From contig JADIZB010000039.1 in assembly GCA_016705005.1 (NCBI GenBank), positions 1 through 64,000 on the forward strand: DNA of 64,000 bases. The letters are read 5' to 3'. The DNA is from Bacteroidales bacterium. Lineage in GTDB: Bacteria > Bacteroidota > Bacteroidia > Bacteroidales > Lentimicrobiaceae. Position 1 is the stretch's first letter. Each line of letters begins with the position of its first letter. The notes beneath the pieces are model-generated. The model saw only the letters and a program-made list of their open reading frames with translations, searched no databases and had not been told where the DNA came from. The position numbers and the translations under genes were made by a program. This document shows, piece by piece, positions 1-9,389 of this stretch.

Positions 1-3000
1 CAGAACAGTATAATCTTCAGCCTGCCCGTATGAACTGATATCGCAACCATTTGAAGGTGTGGAGTTGAATCTGGAAAGCACCCTTAACCTGAGAGCTTTA
101 TCAAGGACAACCCCTGCTGATGAAGTTGTAAAGGACAATGTGCGCATACCTGCTCTGTTTGAAGGGAATGTGGCAATTGACTCACCCGCTTCAAAAGATC
201 CGTTATCATTGTAATCGATGTACACCCTGGCTCCTTCATTATTGCTAGTTCCGGTTTGTACAGTAACATCATAAGTCTTATTGAGCTCCAGAGCCGTCCA
301 TGTCAGGCATGAATAATTCTGATAATTACCATCATTATTTGAGGTTGGGTAATCGATATTACCTAATGCAAACCTGTAGATTCCTATTCCAAAGCCATTC
401 CCGTAATTACTGTTTGATGAAAGGGTGCAACCTGTAATTGCAGTAGGTGCATTGCTTGTAACAAGGATAAGGTTTTCCTTTATGATCTCATCTTCCCCGT
501 TATTAATGCTCAGTTTGACCGAATATAATCCCGGACTGTTGTATGTATGGATGGGGTTTTGAGTCGTATAATCTGTTGTGCCGTCGTTATCCACATCCCA
601 GGCCCAGGAATTCCAGGCACCCAGGCTGGCGTCGGTAAAGGTCACAGTCAGGCTTCCAGTACAGCTGTTACTATTGTCTGCACTAAAGTCTGCAAGTGAA
701 TAGGTGGTGGTGGCATTAGCCGTGCTGCCGGATGAATAATTTCCTGATTCGTCGTACGACCAGATTTTATAATAGTAAGTAGTGTTAGAACTCAGGGATG
801 TATGATTAAACGTAGCATTTCCTCCGTCGTATAATACGGTTCCTCCTCCGGGGATGGTGGTCGTGTAGGTAGTTCCATCAACAGGGGTCCCAAAAGAAGG
901 AGAAGTATTGAAAGCAAGCATAACATCATTACCCTGACTTAATACCCAGCTCAGATCAATCATGGTATTGCTGCTTACCTCAGCAGCGAAGCCGGCAGGA
1001 TTAAGCACACCTGATTCAAACAGGTCGCTCTGCCACAGTCCTCGTCCGTAGGTTGCAGCCTTTAAGCGGTTCTGAGTACCTATGGGATCATAAAAAATTT
1101 CAAGTTCCCTCACATCCACGGGGGGTAATCCGTTGCTGAAAAGAATCCAGTCGGTCATGCCGGCATCCTTAAACCAGACACCGGTTTGGTTTCCTATGTA
1201 GAGTCCTTCATTGCTGTTTTTATCATAAACAATACAATTGGTATACAGATCGGGCAGGCTGAAATTGGGATCCATATCCGTCCAGGTTAACCCTTTATTT
1301 GCTGAAACATATACAGAATTACCGGCCGTTGCATAAACAACATCTGCATCGGTAGGATGTGTTTCCAGATAGGTCGGGGTTAATCCGTCAGGCAGGGTAC
1401 ATGCGGTCCATGTCACAGAGGCAGGAACGTCATTGGCATTGTCAGTCCTTTTGATTGAGCCGCTCCTGACCACATAGATTACAGCCGGATCGGCTTCTGA
1501 TTGCTCAAGAGCCTTACAGTCAGCCGTTTCTCCGCTACTGATTTTAGTCCAGATCACTGAACCTGCAGAAGCCTCTCTTACGTTGCCTGTTCGCCAGACA
1601 TTTTTATAACCGGCAAACATTGTATTGGGGTCAGTCTTATGAAGAAAAAAAGGCAATACCCAGGGGCCGGCTTCATCGATGCCATTGGTACCTTCCGAAC
1701 CAATGTTTGCGTATGCTCCTTCAGGCCCGGTTACTGACCTGGAAAGGTCACCATGCACATAAGTATTGTAGCAATAATTTGAATTGTTATAATCAATAAC
1801 ACATTCTGTTCCGTCACCACCCCGGGTGGTATAAAATATTGAGCCATTGGTAGTCGCAGCTGACCCATTGTCCTGCAGTCCAATCAGGGTAAAATTACTA
1901 TTTGATGCACCCTGTCCCAGCCGGTAAATCTGCGAGATAGGCAAACCACCGGTGATTTCAGTCCAGGTATTCCCTCCGTTGGCTGTGTAAGTAATTCTCT
2001 CCATCGTGTCCCAGATGCAAAGCACCATTCAGCTGATTCCATTCAAGGACATGATGATCGGCATGCACAGCAGTTGCCGTTCCGCTGCAGTTGTTTGACC
2101 AATTTGTACTGCTGTTCCAGGTAATTCCACCATCGGTTGACTTCCTTACGTGTTAATGCGCCTACATAAACGATATTGTCGTCAACAGGATCAACATTGA
2201 TGCATAGATCGTATGTTGCCTGACTGGCAGTTCCGCTACCGTCACAGTTATAACCCATAATATTCGGGGTGCTTGACATCGAAGTAAATGACAAACCGGC
2301 ATCGGTTGAACGCAGCAGGTTTGCAAATGTTCCATCTGCTGACTTGATCTGTACCAGGTAAACACAGGAAGGATTTGCCGGTGAAGTACCGATCACCATG
2401 CGGGAGCCTATCCCTGTTGAAGGTATTCCAGTGGTAATCTGGGTCCAGGTATCACCTGTATTGGTCGATCTGTAAAATCGTGAAGGAGTGGTGATCCTCA
2501 CAGCATAAACCACCGATGGATCCCCTGGCTTGAATTGAATATCCTTGATGTTATGTCCGAAAGTTGAAGTCAGGCTCCAGATTGCACCACCGTTGGTCGT
2601 TTTGTAGATGCCGGTGCTTGTGGCAGCTATAATAATTTCAGGATCAGATGGATGCATCAGCATATCTCCGACAATAACATTTCCCATGGTATTGTTAATC
2701 TGGGTCCAGGTAATTCCGCCGTTCACTGATTTGAAAACTCCGATCCCGGGAGCATCGCCGCCATCACGGTCACCAGTCCCGATATAGATTATGTCCGGGT
2801 TGGTTGGATGTACAAGTATGGATGATACACCCTTCGGCAGGTTGCCTGCCAGGTTTTCCCAGCTTCCTCCACTGTTCGTGGTTTTCCATATCCCACCGGA
2901 TGGAGAACCAACAAAAATAGTATTCACATCTGTCGGATGAAAGGCAATGGCATTAATGCGCCCCATTCCTGTCGGCTGACCGGTATTATTGATGAAATAC

Positions 3001-3386
3001 TGCGTTGGCCCTGAAACAGACCAGTTGCCAGCCGCCGATTTCACAACATCATTTGCACTCATATAACGATTGTATTCCTTCAAAACAAAGTCGGGCGACT
3101 GGAGTCTTCCATCAGGCAGAACTCTTGATTCATTGATGTATTCCCACCGTTTGAATACCTTATATCCATTGCCCTTGAAATCGCTCCGGCCTGACCAGTA
3201 CCTGTAGAACGAACTTTGCAGATCATAAAAATTAACATCCGGTTCCTGCATCCTTTCGAGCCAGAAACCATGCCCCTGCTGTACTGATTCAGGTGCACTT
3301 TCCTGGGCAAATCCCTGGCTGATGCCTGTTGGAATTGCCAGAACTATCAGTAAATAAAATGTGTTAATAAATCTTTTCCTGTTCAT
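1..3386 (-). pseudogene. secreted BNR/VPS10-type beta-propeller protein with PKD and GEVED domains, two frameshifts, 3' end outside window
   Basis: Begins at ATG 3386 with a signal peptide (MNRKRFINTFYLLIVLAI...FAQ). The first 400 residues hold repeated BNR/sortilin-like blades (W-K-T-T-N-S-G-G-S-W, STNTGDTWTQI). Near 2150-2140 the homologous reading moves to another frame (it continues RKSTDGGITWNSSTNW), and near 2005-1996 it moves again (ITYTANGGNTWTEI). From there I translated an uninterrupted frame to position 1: more propeller blades with TYGRGLW, a fibronectin-like stretch, a PKD domain (about 700-480) and a GEVED-type domain ending GQAEDYTVL at the window edge. A type IX sorting tail would be expected beyond the window. 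As written, the first frame stops at 2043. The lesion is either genuine decay or two indel errors. Likely role: a cell-surface or secreted adhesin-like protein, substrate unknown. Confidence 0.85.
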
Positions 3387-3544
3387 AAAAATAGATTTTC
3401 AAATAAAAATGGGTTTGTTGAACCGGCTCTCCACCGGAAATGGAAAATTATTTTACAAATATATCGGGAATGAAAAGTATTCACAACATCCGTGGCGCGG
3501 ACAAAATGCGGACTAAATCAAAAAATAACAGATAAGGAAAAGTT

Positions 3545-5374
3545 CTAAAATGTTGATATATAATGCTCTAACGATTCATCGGAGGAAAGATCCATTTTTT
3601 TTCTGATCCTGTACCTGGTTTTTCGTATGGCCTCATTGGTAACATTCAGAATATTGGCAATCTGATTTCCCGATAAATTGATCTTAAGATATGCACAGAA
3701 TTTCAGTTCAGTTTTGGTTAAGTCGGGATGCCGACTCTTTAGGTTAGCATAGAATTCCTGATGTAATGAAGAGAATTTTTCATTGAAATGATCTACCTCA
3801 CCCGAGTTCCTGACCTGAGTCTTGATGGAGGAGACGATCTGTTGCAACAGGTCGGCTTTGATTGAATCAGCATCTCCCATGGCTGTTGAAATTTTTTCAC
3901 TGATCTGGTTCAGCAATTCATTCTTTTGCTCAATGGCCAGGGCATTGCTCAACTGTTCCCGTTTCTTGGTCCTTACCTCTTCCTGAATCTTTTCCAACCT
4001 GAGCCTGTGTATTTCTTCATCACTCCGAACCTTTCCCAGTTCCAGGGCAGAAATCTTCAGACGCTCCTGAAGAATCTCGTGCTTTCTCAGTGAATTCTTC
4101 CTGAGAACAACGATCAATGCAACCAGCAATAATAAAGAGAGGGTTGAAATTAAAAACAAAATCAGGAACCAGGTTTGTTTCTGCCTTGTAATTTTGATTT
4201 CCAGCTGCTGATATGCAATGAGTTTCTCTTTTTTATCATTCTCGTATCCAAGTTCTGAATTTCTGAGATTGTTCCTGATTTTCCTGGAATAAACCGAATC
4301 CTTGAGGATAACCATACGGTTGCTTTTTTCAGCTGCTGCCTTATAGTTACCTGATGCAGTGTCTGTTGCCATCAGCAAAGAGAGTGCTTTCATTTCTGAC
4401 TTTACAGCACCAACTGCCCTGGCACAGATAACCGATCTTTTCAGATAGTAAGCAGCAGAATCAGGTTTCTTCATGGAATAATACAAACCGCCGGTATTAT
4501 GATAAAGGGATTCAAGCATGGAAGTGTCCCTGGTATCTTCAGCAATCCGGATACCTTTCCTAAGAAATTCCAGGGATTCTTCGTTCCGTTTGCTTTGATG
4601 CAGCAATGAGGCGAGATTATCATACAAAATGGGAAGACTTATCTTTTCATTCTCCTTTTCCAGTCCTCCGATTAATTCCAGGTATATCTTTTCAGCATCG
4701 CGCATCTTACCCTGTTTCTCATACAGGTATGCAAGATTACCCCTGTTTTGTAATAAACCATATTCGTTGTTTACTTCACTGTTCAGGGACATAGCCTTTT
4801 TAAAATAGCTGAATGCAGTATCAAATTCATTCTGATCTGTTTTATAAATACCCAGAATATTGTACACACTGGCTATTCCTTGTTTGTTGTTGACAGATTC
4901 AAACAAGGGCAAAGCCTGATAATAAAGCTTAAGTGAAAGGTTCGGGTCGTTCATGGAAAGATGGAGTGAAGCCATTCTTTCGAGACATCGGGCCTTCAGA
5001 AGTATATTTCCGGTTTTGTCAGCCAGCATCAGAACTTCATCATAACAGGCCAGGGCCTCCTTGTATCTGTTCGATTTCAAATTTAGATTTCCTGTAGAAT
5101 AAAGTGTTCTGGCCAGTCCATCGGTAAAGTCATGGTGAATTGAAAGTTGACGTGCAATACCCAGTAATTTCAATGAACCATCAAAGTCTGTGATTTTATT
5201 TGATGATATACTTTCGAGTATTTGATGTACACGGCTTGTATCCTTAATATATTCCGAATCCTGGTTTGAATTATCTTTACTGTTTCCATTTCTGTTACAA
5301 GAATAAAGCAATGGAGACAGCAACAGCTGGAATGCCAATAATCTGATAAGTGCAGGCTTAAACTTCAGGCTCAT
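3545..5374 (-). CDS. membrane-spanning TPR protein with C-terminal LuxR-like HTH
   Basis: About 609 residues. I chose the ATG at 5374 (MSLKFKPALIRLL) over an upstream TTG because it opens a clean signal sequence ending at LLYSC, a possible lipobox. Residues about 50-370 are tetratricopeptide repeats (for example ASVYNILGIYKTDQNEFDTAFSYFKKAM). A single membrane helix (WFLILFLISTLSLLLLVALIVVL) lies near residue 400-425, followed by a charged coiled coil and a C-terminal helix-turn-helix (LTKTELKFCAYLKINLSGNQIANILNV...AIRKTRYRIRKKM). This is a familiar Bacteroidota architecture: an external or periplasmic TPR sensor joined through the membrane to a DNA-binding domain. Its targets are unknown. 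It lies upstream of the secreted propeller gene on the same strand, with about 160 bp between them. Confidence 0.8.
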   Translation of the reverse strand: MSLKFKPALIRLLAFQLLLSPLLYSCNRNGNSKDNSNQDSEYIKDTSRVHQILESISSNKITDFDGSLKLLGIARQLSIHHDFTDGLARTLYSTGNLNLKSNRYKEALACYDEVLMLADKTGNILLKARCLERMASLHLSMNDPNLSLKLYYQALPLFESVNNKQGIASVYNILGIYKTDQNEFDTAFSYFKKAMSLNSEVNNEYGLLQNRGNLAYLYEKQGKMRDAEKIYLELIGGLEKENEKISLPILYDNLASLLHQSKRNEESLEFLRKGIRIAEDTRDTSMLESLYHNTGGLYYSMKKPDSAAYYLKRSVICARAVGAVKSEMKALSLLMATDTASGNYKAAAEKSNRMVILKDSVYSRKIRNNLRNSELGYENDKKEKLIAYQQLEIKITRQKQTWFLILFLISTLSLLLLVALIVVLRKNSLRKHEILQERLKISALELGKVRSDEEIHRLRLEKIQEEVRTKKREQLSNALAIEQKNELLNQISEKISTAMGDADSIKADLLQQIVSSIKTQVRNSGEVDHFNEKFSSLHQEFYANLKSRHPDLTKTELKFCAYLKINLSGNQIANILNVTNEAIRKTRYRIRKKMDLSSDESLEHYISTF

Positions 5375-5497
5375 ATGTGACAACAAAATGTAAGAAAACA
5401 AAAGGCATCTGAATCATGTTTTGACACCGCATTGAAAAGCCATACCACTGAAATGGGAATCAGGATATAAAACAGTTCTGTTTTACCGGTATCACGC

Positions 5498-6010
5498 CTA
5501 TGAAGACAACCTCTTCATGATTTTCCTGCCAATATTGATAAATCCCGGTGTTGCTTCGTTAAGCTGTATTTCTATAATATCGTACAATTCTCTCCTGATT
5601 TCCGGAATGAATTCAGAAATCCTGCTTAGAATTACCATACTGTACATCTTAACAGCTACACTTTCGGATGGGGATTGAAGCCAGTTGAAGCAGGTGTCGG
5701 CCAGTATGCCGAGATTTTCTTCCGGCAGCAAAGACCTCGATAACATCCGCAATGCATGCCTCTTCAACCCATCGCTGCTGAATCCGGGCACACTGGATGC
5801 CAACTCTTCTATCCTGCCGCTGATGAACTCCGGCTTGTTTTCAGCACAATAATCGGCAGCCCAGGCAGCACGCCGGCTTAAAGGGTCTTTGTTCAGCATT
5901 AAAATCTGCCAGAGTTCCTCAAATACTTCCGGCCGTGCCATGACGATACCGATAATCAGATCAGTGTTTGAACGGGATTGTTCCCTGAGAAGCAAATCTT
6001 CAAGCTCCAT
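5498..6010 (-). CDS. small HEAT-repeat-like protein, unknown function
   Basis: 170 residues, almost entirely alpha-helical by composition, with paired amphipathic helices (EVFEELWQILMLNKDPLSRRAAWAADYCAENKPEF; SVAVKMYSMVILSRISEFIPEIRRELYDII) resembling HEAT or DNA-alkylation-repeat modules. There is no signal peptide or membrane segment, so it is probably cytoplasmic. No catalytic motif is visible and I cannot assign a function. It follows the terminator of the RNA gene at 6101-6424 on the same strand, so it probably has its own promoter in about 6011-6090. Confidence 0.65.
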   Translation of the reverse strand: MELEDLLLREQSRSNTDLIIGIVMARPEVFEELWQILMLNKDPLSRRAAWAADYCAENKPEFISGRIEELASSVPGFSSDGLKRHALRMLSRSLLPEENLGILADTCFNWLQSPSESVAVKMYSMVILSRISEFIPEIRRELYDIIEIQLNEATPGFINIGRKIMKRLSS

Positions 6011-6100
6011 GAAAAAGTTGTGCGATATTAAACTGAATATTCAAGGTTTGCAAACTTAGTGGTAACTTCTGAGAACGAAAAAAAAAGGAGGGAAATCATT

Positions 6101-6144
6101 AAAAAACAAGAAGGGAAACTATCTTTTCAGATGAGTTTCCCTTC
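6101..6144 (-). terminator. intrinsic terminator of the RNA gene
   Basis: On the minus strand GAAGGGAAACT (6144-6134) pairs with AGTTTCCCTTC (6120-6110). The inner stem ATCT-GAAA-AGAT extends it, and the run TTGTTTTTT (6109-6101) follows. Confidence 0.85.
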
Positions 6145-6424
6145 GTTTATCCGTTTGCCTTAGCTAGCGGTAAACCACAGGTTATTGTTCCGGCGCTTTG
6201 TGTGTGCTCCCCCCGTGAGGATCGCGTTACTTACCTTGTTCCAGGTCTTCACTACCTGCGTAGTGATCTTCTGAACAGGACCCGGTACTTGTACTTTCCG
6301 TTTCAGGTTAACTTTCCTTGCGGTCTGTCATCCTTCTTCTGCAAAAGCCTTTCGGCATTGTCAACTTTTCCTTGCGGAAGTTTTGATTCTGCCTCCCGGT
6401 GTTTCTCACCGTATCGTTGGCCTG
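6101..6424 (-). ncRNA. structured non-coding RNA gene of unrecognised class
   Basis: A free-standing transcription unit of about 324 nt, defined by a Bacteroidota promoter at 6431-6461 and a strong intrinsic terminator at 6101-6144. Between them the minus strand forms many short hairpins, several closed by GNRA tetraloops: CTTCC-GCAA-GGAAAAG (about 6380-6363), GCC-GAAA-GGC (about 6356-6347), CC-GCAA-GG (about 6323-6316), plus GGTG-AGAAA-CACC, CACTAC-GCAG-GTAGTG and ACCT-GGAACA-AGGT. There is no plausible protein on this strand. The open frame on the other strand (6202-6495) has unusual composition and no homologous look. I saw no RNase P signature (GAGGAAAGTCC, ACAGAA), no tmRNA T-arm or CCA end and no SRP loop. 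Bacteroidales-1 and 6S-like families are candidates that I cannot test by eye. Confidence 0.65.
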
Positions 6425-6430
6425 ATGTGG

Positions 6431-6461
6431 TAAAATTACAACATTACGACTCCCGTGTCAA
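6431..6461 (-). promoter_or_regulatory. promoter of the RNA gene
   Basis: Minus strand: TTG at 6461-6459, 20 bp spacer, then TAATTTTA at 6438-6431, close to the Bacteroidota consensus TTTG-N19-21-TAnnTTTG. It predicts transcription start near 6424. Confidence 0.6.
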
Positions 6462-6562
6462 GCATTTTATGGCACTGAATACCAACACCTTTTAAACCTC
6501 TGTTATGAACAATTGTTAACAACTCCAATAATCCGGTTCACTGATAAAACAGAGAATATCCC

Positions 6563-7063
6563 TTATGCTTCCTGGTCAGGGAGTGATAAACTGAGTAATG
6601 GTTTTCCCTTTTTAAACCCCTCTATCTTACAGAGTACAGATCCGTTTACCGGTTCAACGGAATAACCCGCAGGCATGTCCACACGAATTTCATTTCCGAA
6701 GATATCTGCCACAACCAGTACAGAATATTCCGTGTCATTGTCCCCGTCCTTTTGCTTTTCCTGACTTATACCCACATAACTGAACCTCTCAACTGAACCT
6801 GTTTGATACTGTGGATGTGCCGGCTCAAGATAAACCCGGCCAGTGCAGTTGATTTTATCGACTCTGCAATGAACAACATCTCCGGGTTGCAGATTATACC
6901 TGAGATAAAACTCATAGGGTACCAGGTGGCGAATCCCGTATGGATCCTCCATCAGCATATAATTCATATGATCTGATAGTGGAACCAGTTTTATAAAATC
7001 GAAGGCATAGGTTTCACCTTCAAAGAGCTTTTTCCCATCGTTGTACCAGGCAGGTGCTGTCAT
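6563..7063 (-). CDS. cytoplasmic protein with S1/OB-fold-like segments, unknown function
   Basis: 166 residues starting at ATG 7063, only 5 bp after the stop of the rel gene, so very probably co-transcribed with it. The sequence is beta-rich and looks like two OB-type modules (YLRYNLQPGDVVHCRVDKINCTGRVYLEPAHP and NGSVLCKIEGFKKGKPLLSLSLP, the latter resembling an S1 RNA-binding strand pattern). A nucleic-acid-binding role is an inference from that fold resemblance. No catalytic residues or membrane segments are visible. Confidence 0.65.
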   Translation of the reverse strand: MTAPAWYNDGKKLFEGETYAFDFIKLVPLSDHMNYMLMEDPYGIRHLVPYEFYLRYNLQPGDVVHCRVDKINCTGRVYLEPAHPQYQTGSVERFSYVGISQEKQKDGDNDTEYSVLVVADIFGNEIRVDMPAGYSVEPVNGSVLCKIEGFKKGKPLLSLSLPDQEA

Positions 7064-7068
7064 TGGAA

Positions 7069-9279
7069 TTATTTTGTTGTGCTTAACCTTGAAGCCTTGA
7101 TGATTCCCTTGATTGTCAGCAATTTTTGTATCAATAAATCAAGATGTTTTTTATCTCTGATGCTGACTTTGATGGTTCCTTCAAATTTACCGCCTTTGCT
7201 TTCCAGTGAAATATTCCTGACATCCATTTTCAGATCGTTGGATATCAGATTGGTAATAGAACTCAGTATACCGAGCTGATCAAATCCACTAACCTTGATG
7301 GTGGCAATGAAATAGGTTCCTTCAGCCGGTTTCGACCATTGAGCTTCCATCGAACGATAAGGATACCTGCTCCGCATCCAGGCCGCATTCGGACAATTAA
7401 TCCGGTGAATCTTTATACCATCACCAACCGTTATAAATCCAAAAATATCATCTCCCATCACAGGGTTACAGCAACGGGCCAGTGTATACCCTTCAATGGC
7501 AGAGGTTTCATTGACAATGATAACATTCTCAGATGTTTTATTGGCAGATGGAACTTCAGGTCCGATCAGTGGTCTCGGGGGTTTCGGATCAGCTTTCTCT
7601 TCCTTATCCTTTGCGGTTCCCAACACAATCTCCTTAATGGCAGAAGGCTCAATCTTATTCTCTGCCAGTTGCTGAAAAAGATCAAGGGGCCCGGAAAGTT
7701 TAAAGTGCGCAATCAACCTGTTAATGGCTTCATCCTGATTCTGCTGTTTCAATTGCGACAATTTCCTTTTGAAAATTTCTTTTCCGGCTTCAGCCTGTTT
7801 GAATTCGGCTTCTTTCAGATAACGCCTGATCTTGATTTTAGCCCTTGAAGTGGCAACCCAGCCAAGCCAATCGATATTGGGAGTCTGGTTGCGCGATGTC
7901 ATGATTTCTACCATGTCACCATTCTTCAGCTGATGTTTCAGGGGTACCATTTTTCTGTTTACTTTGGCACCGCTGCACTTTGCACCAAGGTTCGTATGTA
8001 CCTCAAAAGCGAAATCAAGCACCGTTGACCCTGTCTTCAGCTTTTTAAGATCGCCATCGGGGGTAAATACATAGATCATATTTTCCTTCGAACCCGGTTT
8101 AGACCCTGAAGATAGTGCTTCTTCCCCCTCCTCAGGATTTTCAAGTATCTTCCGGATCGAATTCAGCCACTCATCGGTTTCAACAGCACCCGCCTGACCT
8201 TTATAGCGCCAGTGGGCAGCATTGCCGAGTTCTGCCTCTTCATCCATGCGATCCGTTCTTATCTGAACTTCAATCCACCGTTTTGTTGGCCCCAGAACAG
8301 TTACATGCAGCGATTCATAACCATTCGGTCGTGGCACTGAAATCCAGTCGCGCAGGCGCTTCGTTTCAGGGGTATACAGATTGGTAACCGCTGAGTATGC
8401 CTTCCAGCAATCAGCCTTTTCATTCTTACTTTCACTTTTAAGGATCACCCTGATGGCAAACAGATCATATACTTCATCAAACGAAACCTGTTGCTTGTTC
8501 ATCTTTGCATAGACGGACGAAACTGACTTAGTACGGTTTTTTATGGTATATTGAAGTCCGAGTCTTGTTAATTCTGCCCTGACCGGTTCCAGAAATTCAT
8601 TGAAAAAATCCTTGTTATCCAGTTCCGCCTGCTGAATCCGTGTTAAAATTCTGTTATAAGACTCAGGATCAGTATAGTGCAATGATAACTCGTTTAATTC
8701 TGAGTTAATTTTATACAGTCCCAACCTGTGTGCAAGCGGAGCATACAGGTTCGAAGTCTCCAAAGCGACAACTGCCTGTTCCCGGGCCGAAAGCAAAGCT
8801 ATGGTGCGCATGCGGTGCAGGCGGTCGGCAAGCTTCACGAGCACAGCCCTTATATCGCCCGAGATTGACAGCAATAGGCTGATAAAGTCACCACTATTGT
8901 CATGAAGCCGGTCGGTTGGCAGATCATTGATGCGTGAAAGGCTATGCAGAATGGCTGCTATTTCAGATCTGTGCGGGTAAGAACCTGTAAATTCCTTTTC
9001 AATGATGTTGAAATCAACATCATGAAGCAAAGCGGCTGCTACTGAGGAAGCACCCAAACGCATTTCTGAAGCCACAATGCAAGCCACATCAACAGCATGC
9101 AGAAAAAAGGGCTCCGAATCTGTTTTCAGATTGTCCTTATGAGCTTTGAGCAATATAATGAAAGCCTCCCTGAGGGTACCAATGTTACTTTTATTCAAAA
9201 ATGGCCTGCAGGCGTTAATAAGCTGACGGTATTTAACCCTCACCTGCCTCAGATCATTATTCTTCTCCCTGTTTCCCAT
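7069..9279 (-). CDS. relA: RelA/SpoT-family (p)ppGpp synthetase with degenerate hydrolase site
   Basis: 736 residues with the full long-RSH layout: HD domain (about 55-165), synthetase (about 230-345), TGS (about 395-455), a conserved cysteine region (YTLARCCNPVMGDDIFGF) and a C-terminal ACT domain. Synthetase motifs are intact: YDLFAIRVI, RDWISVPRPNGYESLH and EVQIRT...AAHWRYK. In the HD domain the metal-binding histidine and HD pair are present (FFLHAVDVA; LLHDV), but the catalytic ED of HDxxED reads FN (HDVDFN) and the usual LADRLHNM reads LADRLHRM. Hydrolase activity is therefore probably lost. Family knowledge: such proteins make the alarmone pppGpp/ppGpp during starvation while another RSH degrades it. 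Start ATG 9279 lies about 17 bp after a perfect -7 box. Confidence 0.9.
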   Translation of the reverse strand: MGNREKNNDLRQVRVKYRQLINACRPFLNKSNIGTLREAFIILLKAHKDNLKTDSEPFFLHAVDVACIVASEMRLGASSVAAALLHDVDFNIIEKEFTGSYPHRSEIAAILHSLSRINDLPTDRLHDNSGDFISLLLSISGDIRAVLVKLADRLHRMRTIALLSAREQAVVALETSNLYAPLAHRLGLYKINSELNELSLHYTDPESYNRILTRIQQAELDNKDFFNEFLEPVRAELTRLGLQYTIKNRTKSVSSVYAKMNKQQVSFDEVYDLFAIRVILKSESKNEKADCWKAYSAVTNLYTPETKRLRDWISVPRPNGYESLHVTVLGPTKRWIEVQIRTDRMDEEAELGNAAHWRYKGQAGAVETDEWLNSIRKILENPEEGEEALSSGSKPGSKENMIYVFTPDGDLKKLKTGSTVLDFAFEVHTNLGAKCSGAKVNRKMVPLKHQLKNGDMVEIMTSRNQTPNIDWLGWVATSRAKIKIRRYLKEAEFKQAEAGKEIFKRKLSQLKQQNQDEAINRLIAHFKLSGPLDLFQQLAENKIEPSAIKEIVLGTAKDKEEKADPKPPRPLIGPEVPSANKTSENVIIVNETSAIEGYTLARCCNPVMGDDIFGFITVGDGIKIHRINCPNAAWMRSRYPYRSMEAQWSKPAEGTYFIATIKVSGFDQLGILSSITNLISNDLKMDVRNISLESKGGKFEGTIKVSIRDKKHLDLLIQKLLTIKGIIKASRLSTTK

Positions 9280-9296
9280 AATTTAAATGTCACCTG

Positions 9297-9304
9297 CAAA
9301 TTTA
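9297..9304 (-). promoter_or_regulatory. -7 box upstream of the rel gene
   Basis: The minus strand reads TAAATTTG, a perfect match to TAnnTTTG, 17 bp before the ATG. A TTG lies 17 bp further upstream, a slightly short spacer. Confidence 0.5.
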
Positions 9305-9343
9305 CATCATAAGCACATGGGCAATTATTAACAAAACAAAAAA

Positions 9344-9366
9344 AGCGCCCTCAAAAACAGGGCGCT
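9344..9366 (-). terminator. intrinsic terminator of the nfeD-floA operon
   Basis: Minus strand AGCGCCCT / AGGGCGCT stem with a 7-nt loop, followed by a T-rich run (TTTTTTTG). It sits directly after the floA stop, between floA and the rel promoter. Confidence 0.8.
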
Positions 9367-9389
9367 TTTCAATTCAATCTGATCTACCT

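Noticed and set aside
6101..6424. RNase P RNA, tmRNA or SRP RNA
   Set aside because: No GAGGAAAGTCC or ACAGAA core, no tRNA-like T-arm or CCA end, no SRP GGAA/AGCAG loop pair; length alone is not enough.
6202..6495. 97-codon open frame on the plus strand opposite the RNA gene
   Set aside because: Unusual cysteine/serine/phenylalanine-rich composition, no family resemblance, and it crosses the promoter of the minus-strand RNA gene; best explained as a chance frame.
6500..6525. GTTAACAATTGTTCATAAC-like partial palindrome upstream of the RNA gene
   Set aside because: Imperfect, AT-rich and about 40 bp upstream of the promoter; no evidence beyond base composition.
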